Notes: generated by a model from the sequence alone, not told the origin. Shown: positions 7,573 through 15,898, counted from the stretch's first letter. The stretch is DNA of 24,393 nucleotides from CAZGSN01 sp964371655 (GCA_964371655.1 CAYJOD010000094.1:1-24393), one strand, 5' to 3'. Made by a program: numbers and translations.

Positions 7573-8171
7573 GTAAGTCACGAACCGGTCTCCCTTGCTG
7601 GTCTCAAACAAGCGAGCCGTTGTGATGATTGGCGAGGCCCCCTCGATACGCGACCCAGAAGAGGGGTCGCTACTCGGGGCGAACGGAAAAGGATGCTGGC
7701 CGCGGTGAGTTTCTTACAGCCTCTCAGCCTTGGCCCTCACGGTCCCGCCTATCGGTCACAAGGACTATCGTCTCTGGACTGTCGAATCCCCCTCCCCCCA
7801 CACTGAGTACAACTCTCGCCCTAGCGAGCCGAGAACTATGCAGGCGCGCACGCTGACAACAAAGAAACTGATGGCAAAGTCTGCATCTACCCTACAGAAT
7901 CCGTCCTATTTTTGTGGTCACGACTACGATGACAACACTCAATGTGCTCTGCGTGGCAGCAGGTATTTGGATGACCAATGTCATGGTCTCTCGATACTAG
8001 CCAGGACGCAAGCGTCGGTTGAAACGGTGAACACCAATTACCGTACAATGGCAGGGGTGTTCCTGAATCAGGAATGCCCGGCGGACTATCGTTGACAGGG
8101 CGGAATTGTGATGGTGGGTCCGTAGCTGCGCGGCGTGCACTGTACCTACGTGCTGTTACCTCATCGCGCGA
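7573..8171. other. Gene-free upstream region of the peptide locus
   Basis: About 600 bp with lower GC than its surroundings and no convincing coding frame on either strand. It should carry the promoter of the locus beginning at 7561. I see only weak candidates: a 7-bp hairpin (GCGACCC/GGGTCGC) at 7649-7669, a perfect 7-bp palindrome at 8060-8074, and a poor sigma70-like match (TTGTCA, 16 bp, AAAAAT) on the minus strand at about 7935-7908. None is strong enough to call a promoter. Confidence 0.5.
8060..8074. promoter_or_regulatory. Perfect short palindrome, possible operator
   Basis: TTCCTGA-A-TCAGGAA is a perfect inverted repeat with 7-bp arms around a single base, in the gap upstream of the peptide locus. 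This size fits a dimeric transcription factor site. No regulator gene lies in the window, and one chance palindrome of this length in several hundred bases is not impossible. Confidence 0.25.
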
Positions 8172-8323
8172 GCCTAGGAGTCTGTCGGACTTAGCGAGTT
8201 TCGAGAGATGACGACGCACATAGAGGCCCTACAATCGACGATCGCTATCGAATGGCAGGGAGGACCATTAACTCAAACCGCCCCTGATCGAACTTCTTCG
8301 GAAAGTCCGACAGACTCCTAGGC
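8172..8323. mobile_element. MITE-like element with 21-bp perfect terminal inverted repeats
   Basis: Positions 8172-8192 are the exact reverse complement of 8303-8323, enclosing about 110 bp without a gene. The arms begin GCCTAG and continue GAGTCTGTCGGACTT. If the palindromic CTAG at each end is a duplicated target, the element proper is GAGTCTGTCGGACTT...AAGTCCGACAGACTC between two CTAG copies. CGA also flanks both outer ends. There is no transposase, so this would be a non-autonomous element or the remains of an IS. Similar GAGACTGTCGA motifs lie at 13025 and 20613. The TIRs are clear; the mobility is inferred. Confidence 0.65.
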
Positions 8324-8366
8324 CGATTCACCACCGGAAGCGTCTGCGAGCCCCACAACGCAGCGC

Positions 8367-10130
8367 TCACAGCCCGAGATACCAGTCGAGGATCCGGTGC
8401 TTGAGCCAGCGTTTGTGCTCGACCTTACCATCGATCATTGTCAGCTCGACCTTGGTCTTATGAATCTCGTAGGCATCGATGTCGAAGATGTTTCTGTCGA
8501 GGACGATGAGGTCCGCGCGCTTTCCGGTTTCAATCGAACCGAGCTCTTGCTCGAGCCGCAGCTGATAGGCGGCTTGGATGGTGTAGCCATCGACGAGGGT
8601 TTGGAGATCCAGCCGTTCGCTTGCCGAGCCCTGAATCGGGCTGTCAGGCTGACCCGGCTTCTGCCGCGTGTGACCGACCTCGATGTTGTAGATCGGCGAC
8701 AGGCCGATCAGTCCTTCCGAGGCGGGGAAGTCGCTTCCAAAGGTCAGGCGAACGCCGTCGTGATGGAGCTGCTGGAAACGGAAGATGCGCGGGAATCGCT
8801 GCGGACCTAAGACTCGCTCCATCGCCTCGCCCGCATACGAATGCCAGAGCGGTGTGGTCTGCGCGATCACGCCGAGTGGCGCGAAGCGCGGCAGGTCGGC
8901 GTCGTCGACGCATTCGAGGTGACACAAGGTAATACGAATCGATCCGAGGCCACGCCGCTGTTTCACGTCTTCGACGGCGTCGAGCACTTCGCGCGCCGTA
9001 CGATCGCCGATGCTATGGACGTGGACATCGATTTCCGCCGCAGCCGCCGCTTCGACGAAATCGCGCAGGGGCTTGCCCTCGAGCAACATCGCGCCGCTGT
9101 TGCCGGGATCGTCGCCGTACGGTTCGAGCATCGCCGCCGTCCGCGCTTCCTTGGTCCCATCGTTGTGGAGCTTGAGCGAGCTGAGGTGGAGTCGCCTTCC
9201 ATCGTAGCGCTGCTGCAGGGCGCGAAAGGCAACGACCGCACCGGCCGCTTGATTCGGATTCTGGATCTCGTGCGACGCCAGATAGCGCAGGGGCAGCTCG
9301 CCGTCGCGCTCGAGCTCTTGCAGCGCCGTCATGGCCATGCCTTCGAACGCCGACATCCCTGCATCGAAGACCGTCGTCACTCCGAGCGACAGCATCACGG
9401 GAAAGAGCTGGCGGGCGCCGCGCTTCATCTCTTCGACGTCGGTGGCTCGTATCTTCACCAGGGCCGGCATGAAGGTCTGCGATTCCACCATCCATCCAGT
9501 CGGCCGCCCATCAGTGTCGCGCTTGTAGAAATGAGCCCCGGGGATTGGGTCGGGGGTATCTTTGTCGATCCCGAGTTCCTCCAAGCTCCTCGAGTTCACC
9601 CAGGCGCTGTGACCGCCGTCGTCGACCAGAATCACCGGCTTATCCGCGACGACGGCATCGAGCTCCTCCTTGCGAGGCCCGGCGCTGCCGAACTGGGTGA
9701 CGTTGAAACCGAAGCCCACCAATACTTTGCGGGCAGAGCTCGAGCGCGCATACTTGCGCAGCGCGGCGACGATCGCGTCGCGATTGTCGCGCGGGTCGAG
9801 CTGTAATCCATCGATGAAGCCGGCCACCATCATCGGGTGGGCGTGTGTATCCATGAACGCCGGCAGCAGCAGCCTGCTTTTGAGATCATGCATTTCGGTG
9901 TGCCGGCCGATGAAAGGCTCAACACCCTTCGCATCTCCCACATAGACGATCGCGCCGCGATCGACCGCAACCGCATCCGCCCAACGCGCCGCCGAATTTG
10001 CCGTATAGATCTTGCCGCCGGTGAAGACGTGCTCGGCGCCGGCTTCGGGAAGCGAGCGGCTACGGCACTGCACCAGCAGCGGCAGGAGGAGGCACAGAAG
10101 GACCGAGAGGTAGAAGCGGTTCCGGTTCAT
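8367..10130 (-). CDS. YtcJ-like metal-dependent amidohydrolase, exported
   Basis: The 587-residue product starts at ATG 10130 with a hydrophobic signal (residues 7-21). A Cys follows at 22 (LLVQC), but Gln before it makes a poor lipobox, so membrane attachment is uncertain. It matches the amidohydrolase family 3 layout: an N-terminal beta sandwich (FTGGKIYT), the metal-binding HAH at 96-98 (DTHAHP), a central LKLHNDGT strand, the histidines of IDVHVHSIGDR, a HLECVDD segment, the Asp of TFGSDFPAS, and a C-terminal GSIETGKRADLIVLD motif. The length is typical for YtcJ-like enzymes (about 550-600). The family hydrolyses C-N bonds of amides or imides; the substrate cannot be told from sequence. 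It lies 169 bp after the RidA-like gene, across a repeat hairpin, so a shared transcript is possible but not assured. Confidence 0.92.
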   Translation of the reverse strand: MNRNRFYLSVLLCLLLPLLVQCRSRSLPEAGAEHVFTGGKIYTANSAARWADAVAVDRGAIVYVGDAKGVEPFIGRHTEMHDLKSRLLLPAFMDTHAHPMMVAGFIDGLQLDPRDNRDAIVAALRKYARSSSARKVLVGFGFNVTQFGSAGPRKEELDAVVADKPVILVDDGGHSAWVNSRSLEELGIDKDTPDPIPGAHFYKRDTDGRPTGWMVESQTFMPALVKIRATDVEEMKRGARQLFPVMLSLGVTTVFDAGMSAFEGMAMTALQELERDGELPLRYLASHEIQNPNQAAGAVVAFRALQQRYDGRRLHLSSLKLHNDGTKEARTAAMLEPYGDDPGNSGAMLLEGKPLRDFVEAAAAAEIDVHVHSIGDRTAREVLDAVEDVKQRRGLGSIRITLCHLECVDDADLPRFAPLGVIAQTTPLWHSYAGEAMERVLGPQRFPRIFRFQQLHHDGVRLTFGSDFPASEGLIGLSPIYNIEVGHTRQKPGQPDSPIQGSASERLDLQTLVDGYTIQAAYQLRLEQELGSIETGKRADLIVLDRNIFDIDAYEIHKTKVELTMIDGKVEHKRWLKHRILDWYLGL

Positions 10131-10169
10131 ACTTGAAGAGTCAGATTCGGTGACCGCCGCCGAGAAGAA

Positions 10170-10249
10170 CCCTCACCCTAACCCTCTCCCAGGGGGAGAG
10201 GGGAGCTTGCTTTTCTCCCTCTCCCCCTGGGAGAGGGCCGGGGTGAGGG
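10170..10249. repeat. REP-like palindrome (CCCTCACCC type), paired arms
   Basis: Arms at 10170-10205 and 10215-10249 are near-perfect reverse complements around a 9-base loop. The outer ends read CCCTCACCC and GGGTGAGGG, and the inner parts contain CCCTCTCCC and GGGAGAGGG. The same family occurs at 12966-13216 and 24339-24382. On RNA it would fold into a very stable stem between the RidA-like and amidohydrolase genes and could weaken read-through or stabilise the upstream message. There is no U-tract, so I do not call a terminator. Confidence 0.85.
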
Positions 10250-10299
10250 CGAGCAGATTGTGAGGCTCCATGGTCTTTCGGAGTCCGCGACTCACGACA

Positions 10300-11499
10300 C
10301 TAGGGCCGCGGCAGTGCCGCGATGGCTTCCATCTCGCATAAGAGATCCGGACGGCAGACCGCGGCTTTGACCAGGGCGTTGGGGAAGGCGTCGAGGCCGC
10401 GGGCGCGCAGGATGTCACGAAGGAGCGGCGCATCGGCGGGATTCTTCAAGTAGGTGACGGCCGTGACCAGGTCGCTGAAGGACGCGTTCTGCGCCTCCAA
10501 CAACGTCGAGACGTTGGTGAGCATGCGATCGACCTGTCCGGCGAAGTCGCCCGTGTGAACGGTGCGACCCTCTTCGTCGACGCTGGCCGTGCCCGACACA
10601 TAGAGCGCGACCTTGTTGGCCTCTACCACGCGGAGACCGCGCGAAAAGTCGGCACCGTACATCCATGCTTCGTTGAGCGTCGGCGTCGTCATCAAGCCGA
10701 CGTCGACCGGCGTGGGAGACTTGATCGCATACATCGACAACGAAAAGTTGTGCTTCTCCGGAAACGGGGCACCTTCGATACCGGTGCTGGCCGGGTGCAG
10801 GGTGATCCCGCTGCGCTGAAAGAACTCGCGCCGGGCGCGGTTGAGCTCGGCGTAGTCGCGCTCGATGTTGCGCAGATAGATCCATGTTCGTACGACGTCC
10901 CGGAAGCTGAGCCCTTGACGCCGCAGGAGCTCCGCGGCGCCGTCGAACATGCTCGTGACCTCGTCGAAGGCATTGCCGTCGGCCCCGTAGATGCTCCCGG
11001 CGTAAAGATGCTCCTGCACACCGACGCCGATCGCACGCGTAACGAACTGCGCCGGAATAGCGCAGGCGCACGGTTCCGGAGTCCACACAGTGCGCCCACG
11101 TTTGACACCGCGCTGGTGCGGGATCACGGCAAAGGCGGTAACCTCGAGAGCCTCGCGCTCGTCGAGCGGCGGTTGCTCAATGAAGGTTGTGGCCGGACGA
11201 CAGGATGGACAGCCACTGTCGCGCAGGTGGCTATTACGAACCCAACGGAAGGTGGCGAGGTCACGCCCGATATCGCGGAAGAAGACGTTCTCGTGCACCA
11301 CATGCCGCAGACCACCGCCCGCCGCGCTCAGCGCTTCGTGCAACGTCCGATACACGGAGTCAGCCTGCTCAGCGATTGCGTTGGTCGTCGTCTGTGGACG
11401 GCATAGGACGAACACCTCGTCGGCCTCGGGACCGGTAAAGCGCCGTACGGTGCAAGATGAACCGTTCGGACTACGCGTTGGCGTTTGTTCGAGATGCAT
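10300..11499 (-). CDS. Three-domain RidA/YjgF superfamily protein
   Basis: The 399-residue product starts at ATG 11499, which shares its first base with the stop of the upstream gene (TAATG). It contains three consecutive RidA-like segments, at about 15-128, 163-262 and 294-397. Each shows the helix ending in a '.D.v....yL.n' strand and the final strand. The third matches RidA best (QVDRMLTNVSTLLEAQ, then CEMEAIAAL). RidA itself is a single domain of about 130 residues that deaminates reactive enamines and imines using an active-site Arg. By alignment that Arg seems kept near R101 in domain 1 but replaced in domain 3 (FPNALVKAA). Chorismatases of the FkbO/Hyg5 type also use a multi-domain YjgF-like fold, so a chorismatase-like or other ligand-lyase role is an alternative. 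There is no signal peptide, so it is probably cytoplasmic. Confidence 0.85.
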   Translation of the reverse strand: MHLEQTPTRSPNGSSCTVRRFTGPEADEVFVLCRPQTTTNAIAEQADSVYRTLHEALSAAGGGLRHVVHENVFFRDIGRDLATFRWVRNSHLRDSGCPSCRPATTFIEQPPLDEREALEVTAFAVIPHQRGVKRGRTVWTPEPCACAIPAQFVTRAIGVGVQEHLYAGSIYGADGNAFDEVTSMFDGAAELLRRQGLSFRDVVRTWIYLRNIERDYAELNRARREFFQRSGITLHPASTGIEGAPFPEKHNFSLSMYAIKSPTPVDVGLMTTPTLNEAWMYGADFSRGLRVVEANKVALYVSGTASVDEEGRTVHTGDFAGQVDRMLTNVSTLLEAQNASFSDLVTAVTYLKNPADAPLLRDILRARGLDAFPNALVKAAVCRPDLLCEMEAIAALPRP

Positions 11500-12758
11500 T
11501 ATGAACGGATCCTTTCATCGAAGCGGCACAGACCCTGTTGTGGCAGTGATAGCAGCCTGTTGAAAGACCCCAGCGTCGCTCCCTTACGATCGTGCTGGAG
11601 CGGCTGCAGGCGGCCGTGCTCGATGAGAGAGAGAGCGGCCGGGCCAATGCGGTTGCCTTGACGATCGAACTCGATGCGCCCGGTCACACCATCGCGGCGC
11701 GTTGCCCCAAGCGCAGCGGCGACCGCTTCTCCGCCGCCTGTGCGCGCCGATCGCAAGGCATCAATCAGGACGCTGGCGCCATCGTAGCCGTAAGCTGCGG
11801 GAACGCTCGGCTCGCGGCCGTACGTGCGTCGATAGCGGGCGCGGAACTGCTCTTCGATAGGGTTCGAGCTCGGTGCCGGCGCCGCCAGCGTCATCCCCTC
11901 CGCCGCGGCGCCGGCACGATCGAGAAACGCCGACGCGGCGAGCCGCAGCGGTCCGAAGAAGGGCAGGGTGATCCCAGCGGCGCGCAAGCTAGCCACGGTG
12001 TTCGCCGCGGTTACCGGCGGCGCCAGGATCAGCACGGCCTCGGTACCGGCCGTGTGCACATCGGCAGCGAAGCGCTCAAGAGCAACCCCGTCGGCAGTGA
12101 GATAGATCTCGCGCGGCGCCGGCACGTGAGCAAGCGTGGCGGCCTTCTTCATGGCTTCCAACGCCGGCCGAAACTCAGGGCCGGGCGCGACGATCGCCAC
12201 GAGGGTACGCAAGCCACGGGCAGAGTGGATCTCCTCCAAGAGCGACTGCGCCTGGCGCAGATCGTCGGGCACGAGCCGGAAGAACCACGGCACCTTGATC
12301 TGGGTGAGGGCTAGGTCCGATGCCCACGGCGTCAGCAAGACGAAACGACCCTTGGCGCGAGCCACGACCTGCTCGGCAAGGTGTCCGCCGCGACTATCCG
12401 CGGGCCCGAGCACCGCGGTGATTCCCTCGGAGTAGACGAGGCGCACCAGCTCGCTAGCTCCGGCACTCCATTGGCCGCCCTTGGCAGCCGCCATTACCGA
12501 GCAAGCATCGCCACATTCTTGTGCCGCCAAATCGGCTCCGCGGCGAAGCTCCGCAGACTCCGTCTCTTCGGGGCCATCGCCAAGGAAGAGACCGAGGCGA
12601 GCCACGCTTTCATCCGCGGCGACGACTGGCAGAGCGACGGCGAAGAGGAAAAGGGTGCAAGCGATGAAATGGAGCGTCGGACGCGGCCGATTCGGAATGG
12701 CAGAGCTTTGGCTCCAAGCCCTGAGCGAGCTTTGCCCAATATTTCGAGTCGTCGTCAC
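11499..12758 (-). CDS. Periplasmic ligand-binding protein, branched-chain amino acid transporter type
   Basis: The frame is open back to a TTG at 12920, but the first 50 or so residues of that version translate a dispersed inverted repeat (12779-12849), so I choose GTG 12758, giving 419 residues. The Shine-Dalgarno is weak and this start is uncertain. A signal peptide follows (FIACTLFLFAVALPVVA, then ADES). The rest is a type I periplasmic binding fold: RLGLFLGDG, a ligand-pocket region with AVLGPADSRGG, LLTPWASD, the hinge FFRLVPDD, AAYGYDGASVLIDALR and a C-terminal GVTGRIEFD. This is the Leu/Ile/Val-binding (Peripla_BP_6) pattern. No ABC permease or ATPase is encoded nearby, so it may be a sensor or surplus receptor rather than a transporter part. 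It is related to the C-terminal half of the upstream fusion protein and coupled to the RidA-like gene. Confidence 0.85.
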   Translation of the reverse strand: MTTTRNIGQSSLRAWSQSSAIPNRPRPTLHFIACTLFLFAVALPVVAADESVARLGLFLGDGPEETESAELRRGADLAAQECGDACSVMAAAKGGQWSAGASELVRLVYSEGITAVLGPADSRGGHLAEQVVARAKGRFVLLTPWASDLALTQIKVPWFFRLVPDDLRQAQSLLEEIHSARGLRTLVAIVAPGPEFRPALEAMKKAATLAHVPAPREIYLTADGVALERFAADVHTAGTEAVLILAPPVTAANTVASLRAAGITLPFFGPLRLAASAFLDRAGAAAEGMTLAAPAPSSNPIEEQFRARYRRTYGREPSVPAAYGYDGASVLIDALRSARTGGGEAVAAALGATRRDGVTGRIEFDRQGNRIGPAALSLIEHGRLQPLQHDRKGATLGSFNRLLSLPQQGLCRFDERIRS

Positions 12759-12778
12759 GGCACGGGTTCTCGAAGCCC

Positions 12779-12849
12779 TTGGAGTCCCGGCTTTAGCCGG
12801 CATCAAGCGTTTGGCTGGTGATAAGAACCGCCTAAAGGCGGGACTCCAA
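12779..12849. repeat. Inverted repeat, TTGGAGTCCC type
   Basis: TTGGAGTCCCGGCTTTAGCC at the left end pairs imperfectly with GGCGGGACTCCAA at the right end; the arms also contain complementary TTTAG/CTAAA and CGG/CCG blocks. It looks like a dispersed extragenic palindrome. It is read in frame by the longest version of the binding-protein gene, which explains an unnatural N-terminus rich in Arg, Pro and Lys. Confidence 0.7.
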
Positions 12850-12965
12850 CAGGGATCTCGAATTAATGGGCAAAGCCCCCTGAGCGATTGCGTCCGTTGG
12901 TTGATCATCTCGTGTTCCAAGTCAGACCGATGCCGTGATAACGGAGGCCCCAGGGAAGGGACGAG

Positions 12966-13216
12966 CCCTCACCCCGGCCCTCTCCCAGAGGGAGAGGGAG
13001 GAAGGCAAGCTCCTCTCTCCCCCTGAGACTGTCGAAAACACCGAATGGAAAACAGGAAACGGAAAACCGGAAACCGGAGACTGGTCTATGCTTAGGCAGA
13101 AAGGCCGGTCTTCCATTTTCGGTTTCCGGTTTCCTGTTTTCCATTCTCCGAGTGACGGCCTGTTGCGGAGAAAATCAATACTCCCCTCTCCCTCTGGGAG
13201 AGGGTTAGGGTGAGGG
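12966..13216. repeat. Split REP palindrome with inserted sequence
   Basis: Left arm 12966-13000 and right arm 13181-13216 are the same inverted pair seen tightly folded at 10170-10249, but here about 180 bp separate them. The insert contains a GAGACTGTCGA motif (13025-13035) and an independent hairpin (13043-13146). This fills most of the 470-bp gene-free gap at 12759-13228. A nested insertion into an older palindrome is the simplest reading. Confidence 0.75.
13043..13146. repeat. Long imperfect hairpin of GGAAAACC-type repeats
   Basis: GAATGGAAAACAGGAAAC at 13043-13060 is matched exactly by GTTTCC...CCATTC ending at 13146, with mismatches appearing further inward. The arms (about 36 bp each) are built from short GGAAAC/GGAAAACCGG units and enclose about 30 bp. 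It contains no gene. Confidence 0.75.
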
Positions 13217-13228
13217 TTGTCCGCCATG

Positions 13229-15709
13229 CTAGCGGCCATGGCCGCGTCCATCGTCCTGCGGCCGGAAGTAGCGGAAGCGGCCGTCCTTGACCTCCGCCAG
13301 CCACGGTTTGGCGACGTTATTCAGCGTGGTGTCGAACTTGATCGTGCCGGTCACACCGGCAAAGCTTTTGTTCGCGAACAGCGCATCGCGAATGCGCGCG
13401 CGGTTGAGTCCGGCGCTGCGAATCGCGGCGATGATCAGATTGGTGCCGTCGTAGGCATAGGCGCTGAAGGCACTGGGCTCGGCCCCGAAGCGCTCGTGGT
13501 AGCGGCTACGAAAGTTGAGCCACGCCGGATCGTCGCGGTCCGGATTGAACGTCGCGGTAGCGACCACACCCTCGGCGGCCGTACCGGCGGCGTCGAGAAA
13601 GGTCGGGTCGATGCAGCGGTCGAACGCGAAGATCGGCAGCGACATGCCACGTGCCCGCACAGCCTTGACGATCAGCCCGAGCTCGCGTGGGTTGCCGAGT
13701 AGGAAGAGAGCATCGGCGTTGGTGTGGGCGATGTTGTCGAGCTGCTCGGAAAACTCAGTGTCGCCGTTGTTGAAGCGCTGCTCGATCACCACCGGGTGAT
13801 TGAGGCGGCGGGCACCCCTCAGAAAATGACCGATACCGACGCGTCCGTCGCGATCGTTGACGCGCAGCATGGCGACGTGGGCGAGCCCGCGATTGTGGAA
13901 GATGTAGTCGAGCAGCAGGTAGGCATTCTGGCGATCGTCGCTGATGACACGAACGATCCAAGGGATTGCGTGTTCGAGCAGGGTTGGATCGGTGGACCCG
14001 GCATTGACGATCGGCACCTCGGCCTTCAGGGTCGCACGCGCCATGACGTGCTGGTGGTTGCTTTCGACGCCGCTCAGCAGCGCCCATACTCCATCGGCAT
14101 AGGCGAACTGCGCCAACTCGTTCGATGTCTGTCCCCATTGCACGAGGTCGGTCCGCAACTGCAGGCGGAACGGCTTGCCGTGGTAGCCGCCGCTGCGGTT
14201 GGCGTCGTCGATGGCGAGCTGTGCTGCCTGCAACATCGGGCGCCCGAACAGCTCCGCCTTCGGACCGGCCGGGGCGACGGGACGGAGACCAGGTGGCAAC
14301 GTCGGCTTGTCCTGCTCTTCCAGCGGACCGATGAATCCGATCGCGACCTCGTCGACCTGGGGATCGGGCTTGTCGCGGCCGGCACCGAGAAACTGCGGCG
14401 GTGTGGTGAAGAACTCGTGATAGATCTTGAGATTCTTGTAGGGCAGAAACTCGTCGGGTGTATCGGCGTAATGGAAGCGATCCGGCAACGCGATTCCCGG
14501 CGCGCGCATCTCCGGCGCGGTTTCTTCCCTCGTCGGCGGCGGAGCAAGTCCAAGATCCGGTTCGCCGCGGCTCACGCCCTTCTCGGTTGCGACCCAAACC
14601 GTGTCGCCTTGGAAGTCGACGCCGAGAACGAAGTTGTTCGCCATCGCGGTGGCGGTCACCAGCGTCCCTACCGGCTCCTTACCACGCGTAAAGGTGATTT
14701 CACCGCGGCCGTCCTCCCGGCGGCGAAAGGTCGTCCAGTTGCTGCCGTCGGTGGCACTGAGACCGCTGTCGGTGCCGAGCCACGCCACCTGCCCGCGCGC
14801 GCGCACGAACTGGATGAAGTTGCTCGCCACGCCGCTGTCCTCTTTGAAGTAGCTACGCCAGGCACGGCCATCGTAGCGCGCCAGACCGAAGTAGGTGGCC
14901 TGCCAGAGAATACCGTCCTTGTAGTCGACAGAGGCGGTGACGTCGTGGACCGGCCCGTCGTCCGGCAGCAGATCGATCTCCATCTCATGATCCGGATCGC
15001 GATACTCACGCCAGCGCCCGGACTGCTTGTCGAGCTCCAAAATACCGCCACCCCAGGCGCCGACGAAAACCAGACCGCGCTCGATCGTGACGGAGTAAGT
15101 CCACGGCTCCGCCATCGGTGTGTTCTGCTCGGTGAAGACCGTCCACTCGCCGCTGCGCAGATCGAGTCGGCTTGCGCCCATCGCCGTCGCCGCCCAAATC
15201 ACATCCTCGTCCGGATCGCACTTCACGCCGTTGACGAAGTCGTTGGACAGGCCGCTCGACAGCTGGGTGAAGGACTCGATGCGACCACCGGAGAAGCGCG
15301 CCAGGCCGCCCATCGTTCCGATCCAGAGATCGCCGGTGCGCGGGCTCACGTCGAGCGCGAGAACAACCGGGTTGGGGAGTCCGTCCTTCACACCCCATGT
15401 CCGCCAGCGACCGTGCTCGTAACCGGCCAGCCCGGCCTCGGTGCCGGCCCAGACACGTTCGCCATCGACGCGGATCGACAGAATCTTTTCCGACGGCAAC
15501 CCATCCGCGAGGGAGAATGTCTGCCACTTGCCGATGGGAGGACTCTTCAAGATATCCGGTGCGTCCCCAGGGGCGACGCCCGCGCCGACACTCGCCACCG
15601 GCTTGGTCGTGGGCGCTTCCGCTTGCGCGCCGGACTCCTCATAGTTGGCAATCGCAACCGCGCGCCACAACAGCGCCGCGCCTACCAGCGCGAAAGTAAT
15701 CGACCTCAC
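13229..15709 (-). CDS. Fusion of regulator-type beta-propeller and periplasmic binding protein
   Basis: The frame is open to ATG 15886 (885 residues), 12 bp after the previous stop, but residues 12-47 of that form translate an inverted repeat. GTG 15709 gives 826 residues starting directly with a signal or anchor helix (SITFALVGAALLWRAVAIA), so I prefer it, though its Shine-Dalgarno is poor. Numbered from ATG 15886, residues about 115-440 are a two-component-regulator-type propeller, with repeats like ADGLPSEKILSI...VWAGTEAGLAGYE and LWIGTMGGLARF. Residues about 510-875 are a type I periplasmic binding fold (EVAIGFIGPL, AAQLAIDDAN, PIVNAGSTDP, AYAYDGTNLIIAAIR, GVTGTIKFD). Propellers of this type usually form sensor regions of hybrid histidine kinases, yet no kinase domain follows. 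The protein is probably a periplasmic, perhaps anchored, sensor or scaffold. The ligand is unknown. Confidence 0.88.
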   Translation of the reverse strand: MRSITFALVGAALLWRAVAIANYEESGAQAEAPTTKPVASVGAGVAPGDAPDILKSPPIGKWQTFSLADGLPSEKILSIRVDGERVWAGTEAGLAGYEHGRWRTWGVKDGLPNPVVLALDVSPRTGDLWIGTMGGLARFSGGRIESFTQLSSGLSNDFVNGVKCDPDEDVIWAATAMGASRLDLRSGEWTVFTEQNTPMAEPWTYSVTIERGLVFVGAWGGGILELDKQSGRWREYRDPDHEMEIDLLPDDGPVHDVTASVDYKDGILWQATYFGLARYDGRAWRSYFKEDSGVASNFIQFVRARGQVAWLGTDSGLSATDGSNWTTFRRREDGRGEITFTRGKEPVGTLVTATAMANNFVLGVDFQGDTVWVATEKGVSRGEPDLGLAPPPTREETAPEMRAPGIALPDRFHYADTPDEFLPYKNLKIYHEFFTTPPQFLGAGRDKPDPQVDEVAIGFIGPLEEQDKPTLPPGLRPVAPAGPKAELFGRPMLQAAQLAIDDANRSGGYHGKPFRLQLRTDLVQWGQTSNELAQFAYADGVWALLSGVESNHQHVMARATLKAEVPIVNAGSTDPTLLEHAIPWIVRVISDDRQNAYLLLDYIFHNRGLAHVAMLRVNDRDGRVGIGHFLRGARRLNHPVVIEQRFNNGDTEFSEQLDNIAHTNADALFLLGNPRELGLIVKAVRARGMSLPIFAFDRCIDPTFLDAAGTAAEGVVATATFNPDRDDPAWLNFRSRYHERFGAEPSAFSAYAYDGTNLIIAAIRSAGLNRARIRDALFANKSFAGVTGTIKFDTTLNNVAKPWLAEVKDGRFRYFRPQDDGRGHGR

Positions 15710-15751
15710 CAGAATCGTTCGAACCTCGCTAGCTGCGCTCGTGAACTGGGT

Positions 15752-15850
15752 AGGGTCAAAGGAATCGAGGGACAAAGGGGCAGAGGGAAGAATCGGCGCA
15801 GACCTTCTAGCTTCCCTTTGCCCCTGACCCCCTTTTCCCTCTGTCCCTTC
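15752..15850. repeat. Inverted repeat of GGGACA/GGGGCA units at the fusion gene's 5' end
   Basis: AGGGGCAGAGGGAAG (15776-15790) pairs with CTTCCCTTTGCCCCT (15811-15825), with one mismatch and a 20-base loop. Flanking GGGACAAAGG and CCCTCTGTCCC blocks extend the similarity outward. It lies between the previous stop and the probable start at 15709, and stays open in frame. Confidence 0.65.
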
Positions 15851-15898
15851 GATCTGTGTACCGTCCGAGATGTTGTATGTTCCCATAATCCTACGGCC

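Noticed and set aside
7907..7935. Sigma70-like promoter on the minus strand (TTGTCA, 16 bp, AAAAAT)
   Set aside because: The -10 element is poor, the leader would be about 350 nt, and similar matches are expected by chance in this lower-GC gap.
7730..8219. Two opposing open frames of about 110-120 codons in the gap
   Set aside because: No convincing ribosome binding site or domain, the composition is unlike the neighbours, and both overlap each other and come close to or enter the MITE-like element.
8367..10130. Lipoprotein call for the amidohydrolase
   Set aside because: Residue -1 of the would-be lipobox is Gln (LLVQC), which is outside the usual Gly/Ala/Ser; kept only as exported.
10170..10249. 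Rho-independent terminator
   Set aside because: The stem is strong but no T-run follows on either strand, and the same sequence recurs elsewhere as a repeat family.
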